A stretch of 13,990 nucleotides of DNA from CAYHDN01 sp964355425 (lineage in GTDB: Bacteria; Patescibacteriota; UBA1384; XYA2-FULL-43-10; CAINNR01). Shown piece after piece: positions 13,112-13,990 of this stretch. The stretch's first letter is position 1. Every line of letters begins with the position of its first letter. The DNA lies in assembly GCA_964355425.1 (NCBI GenBank), contig CAYHDN010000022.1, positions 1 to 13,990 of the forward strand. Direction: 5' to 3'. The notes beneath the pieces were generated by a model. The model was not told the origin of the DNA, did not search any database, and was given only the letters and a program-made list of their open reading frames with translations. The position numbers were made by a program, and so were the translations under genes.

Positions 13112-13423
13112 ATGTGTTTCGGGTTGAAAATCAGTCCCCCAGACGGTTACGAAGCCAATTTCGTCCGCCGTCTTCAGGTCAAATGCTATCCTGGCCTCTG
13201 GGTTCAACTCCGAGAAGGTTGCCCAAACCACGACCCGTCGAAGTGGTCCCACTGCGGACTAGCCGACAGCGACTGCAAGAGCAGCGTCAAGTTCGTCAAT
13301 TGTGACGAACCCGATTGCCCGCACCGGTATAATGGTTGCGTGGCCGTCATCGCTCTTGAGACCCTTAGCGGAGTCCTGCTGGCCGACATTACCGCCCATG
13401 AGGCGGTTACTACCCAGCCGTGA
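13112..13423 (+). CDS. Small Cys-rich protein of unknown function
   Basis: This is a 103-residue product I do not recognise. It has eight cysteines (2, 25, 37, 48, 55, 64, 69, 76) and several histidines (40, 47, 71, 96), including the clusters CPNHDPSKWSHC and CDEPDCPHRYNGC. That density suggests zinc binding or an Fe-S site; there is no signal peptide, so disulphides are less likely. I start it at 13112 because AGGAGG lies 8 bases upstream; the frame is open back to 13049 but that start lies inside the -35 box of the promoter. It is monocistronic: its own promoter, then a terminator whose stem includes the stop codon. Composition is GC-rich against its neighbours (bases 13141-13200 counted by eye are 32/60 G+C), like the genes at 962 and 5215. 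Confidence 0.72.
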   Translation: MCFGLKISPPDGYEANFVRRLQVKCYPGLWVQLREGCPNHDPSKWSHCGLADSDCKSSVKFVNCDEPDCPHRYNGCVAVIALETLSGVLLADITAHEAVTTQP

Positions 13424-13450
13424 GCTTCTGTTCATGGCTTTTTCTTTTCT
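13416..13450 (+). terminator. Terminator of the 13112-13423 gene
   Basis: AGCCGTGA (13416-13423, including the TGA stop) pairs with TCATGGCT (13432-13439) through one G-U pair, with an 8-base loop, and is followed by TTTTCTTTTCTTT. The right arm and U-run overlap the last codons of the convergent gene, showing tight packing. Confidence 0.82.
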
Positions 13451-13990
13451 TTGATAACCAGCCATGGCCGGCGATCTTTTTTGTGAAACTTTAAAGGCAT
13501 GACAAAACGCTGCGGTTTCTTTAAAAATATTAAAGTTGCATATTTGCTTTTGGCTTTTTTATGCCAAAATTCACCACTGGCACATAGTTCTTTTGAATAT
13601 TCCTTGCGGAGTATTTGCATCGACTGCGGTTTTAAATTGTCATAATACAAAACATTATCAACAACAACTTTACCAAAAATATCGCCAGCAGATTTCTTTA
13701 AAAATATTACGTCATCTTTGGCAATTTCCCCATATGGCACTACTTTCGCCAAACTAAAACGACTTTCCATTGTTTTTTTACCGATAAGAATATCCTCAAT
13801 TGCGTCTCCATGAGGATCCATGAAGCAAAGTCCCTTACCGGCCTTTATATCCTGAAGGATCATATCTTTAAGAAGTTCACTTTTTCCAGTTCCGGTTTTC
13901 CCAATAATATAGACATGCCTTAATCTGTCATTCTCCCCTAAGAATACCTCACGCTTAATTCCCCTATAATTACTTATCCCCAAAGATAAT
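13432..13990 (-). CDS. VirD4/TraG-like ATPase N-part joined to an ASCH-like domain, 5' end beyond window
   Basis: The frame is open to the right edge, so the N-terminus is missing; numbering here is from a TTG at 13983. Residues 1-66 match the start of conjugative coupling-type ATPases: RLRHVYIIGKTGTGKSELL with Walker A at 28-35, then MILQDIKAGKG and DPHGD (56-60). In that family several hundred residues normally follow. Here the sequence passes after AIEDIL into GKKTMESRFS, VPYGEI, DDVIFLKKSAGDIFG, FWHKKAKSKYATLI and DRRPWLVI (67-178). This is the layout of an ASCH domain, an RNA-binding-type beta-barrel. No Walker B region remains. It ends in a lysine-rich tail at 13432 inside the terminator of the convergent gene. 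It may be a real fusion, a deletion joint or an assembly joint. The ATPase part is clear; ASCH is a pattern call. Confidence 0.7.
   Translation of the reverse strand, partial: LSLGISNYRGIKREVFLGENDRLRHVYIIGKTGTGKSELLKDMILQDIKAGKGLCFMDPHGDAIEDILIGKKTMESRFSLAKVVPYGEIAKDDVIFLKKSAGDIFGKVVVDNVLYYDNLKPQSMQILRKEYSKELCASGEFWHKKAKSKYATLIFLKKPQRFVMPLKFHKKDRRPWLVIKEKKKP

Noticed and set aside
1..13990. Transposase, integrase, tRNA or attachment site near the GC-rich genes
   Set aside because: None was found; no duplicated ends or target-site repeats could be seen by eye at the cassette edges, so mobility remains unproven.

Overview
This window looks like a chromosomal segment of a Candidate Phyla Radiation (Patescibacteria, Parcubacteria/Microgenomates-like) bacterium. 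The AT-rich core genes are compact, several neighbours overlap or lie within a few bases, and the mix of genes is typical of that group: a complete-looking block of type IV pilus assembly and prepilin genes, tig and clpP, a sugar-nucleotide pyrophosphorylase, an M29 peptidase and a VirD4/TraG-like ATPase. The phylum is an inference from gene content and style. No rRNA, tRNA, CRISPR array or recognisable transposase was seen.

Layout. 1-890 (-): 5' two thirds of an M29 aminopeptidase, running off the left edge. 962-1717 (-): GC-rich orphan gene with its own promoter, strong ribosome binding site and terminator-like hairpin. 1928-5107 (-): proteostasis block tig - MFS transporter - clpP, ending in a 17-bp inverted-repeat terminator. 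5215-5427 (-): small GC-rich Cys/His gene with promoter and terminator. 5590-11547 (+): pilB, pilC and four prepilin-like genes, one of which carries a C-terminal LVIVD-repeat beta-propeller. 11634-12056 (+): probable major pilin with its own near-consensus promoter and a terminator. 12136-12990 (-): nucleotidyltransferase with an N-terminal ribbon-helix-helix DNA-binding domain. 13112-13423 (+): a third small GC-rich, Cys-rich gene with promoter, ribosome binding site and terminator. 13432-13990 (-): Walker-A ATPase segment that passes in frame into an ASCH-like domain, running off the right edge.

How the parts fit. The pilus block should supply the extension motor (PilB), the inner-membrane platform (PilC), minor pilins forming a tip or initiation complex (GspH-, PilV-, PilW- and PilX-like) and the fibre subunit. 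PilD, PilT and PilM/N/O are not in the window. The propeller-bearing minor pilin is a plausible tip adhesin. The pilus operon is driven by a promoter whose -35 box overlaps that of the divergent small gene at 5215-5427.

The least explained signal is the set of three unrelated, GC-rich, cysteine-containing single-gene units (962-1717, 5215-5427, 13112-13423). Each has its own promoter, strong Shine-Dalgarno and immediate terminator, and each is wedged between AT-rich conserved blocks. They look like autonomous one-gene cassettes. A second oddity is a short palindromic element of the form CCC-AAAGGG-CCCTTT-GGG, found once between genes (before clpP) and once as an in-frame 8-residue insertion in trigger factor.
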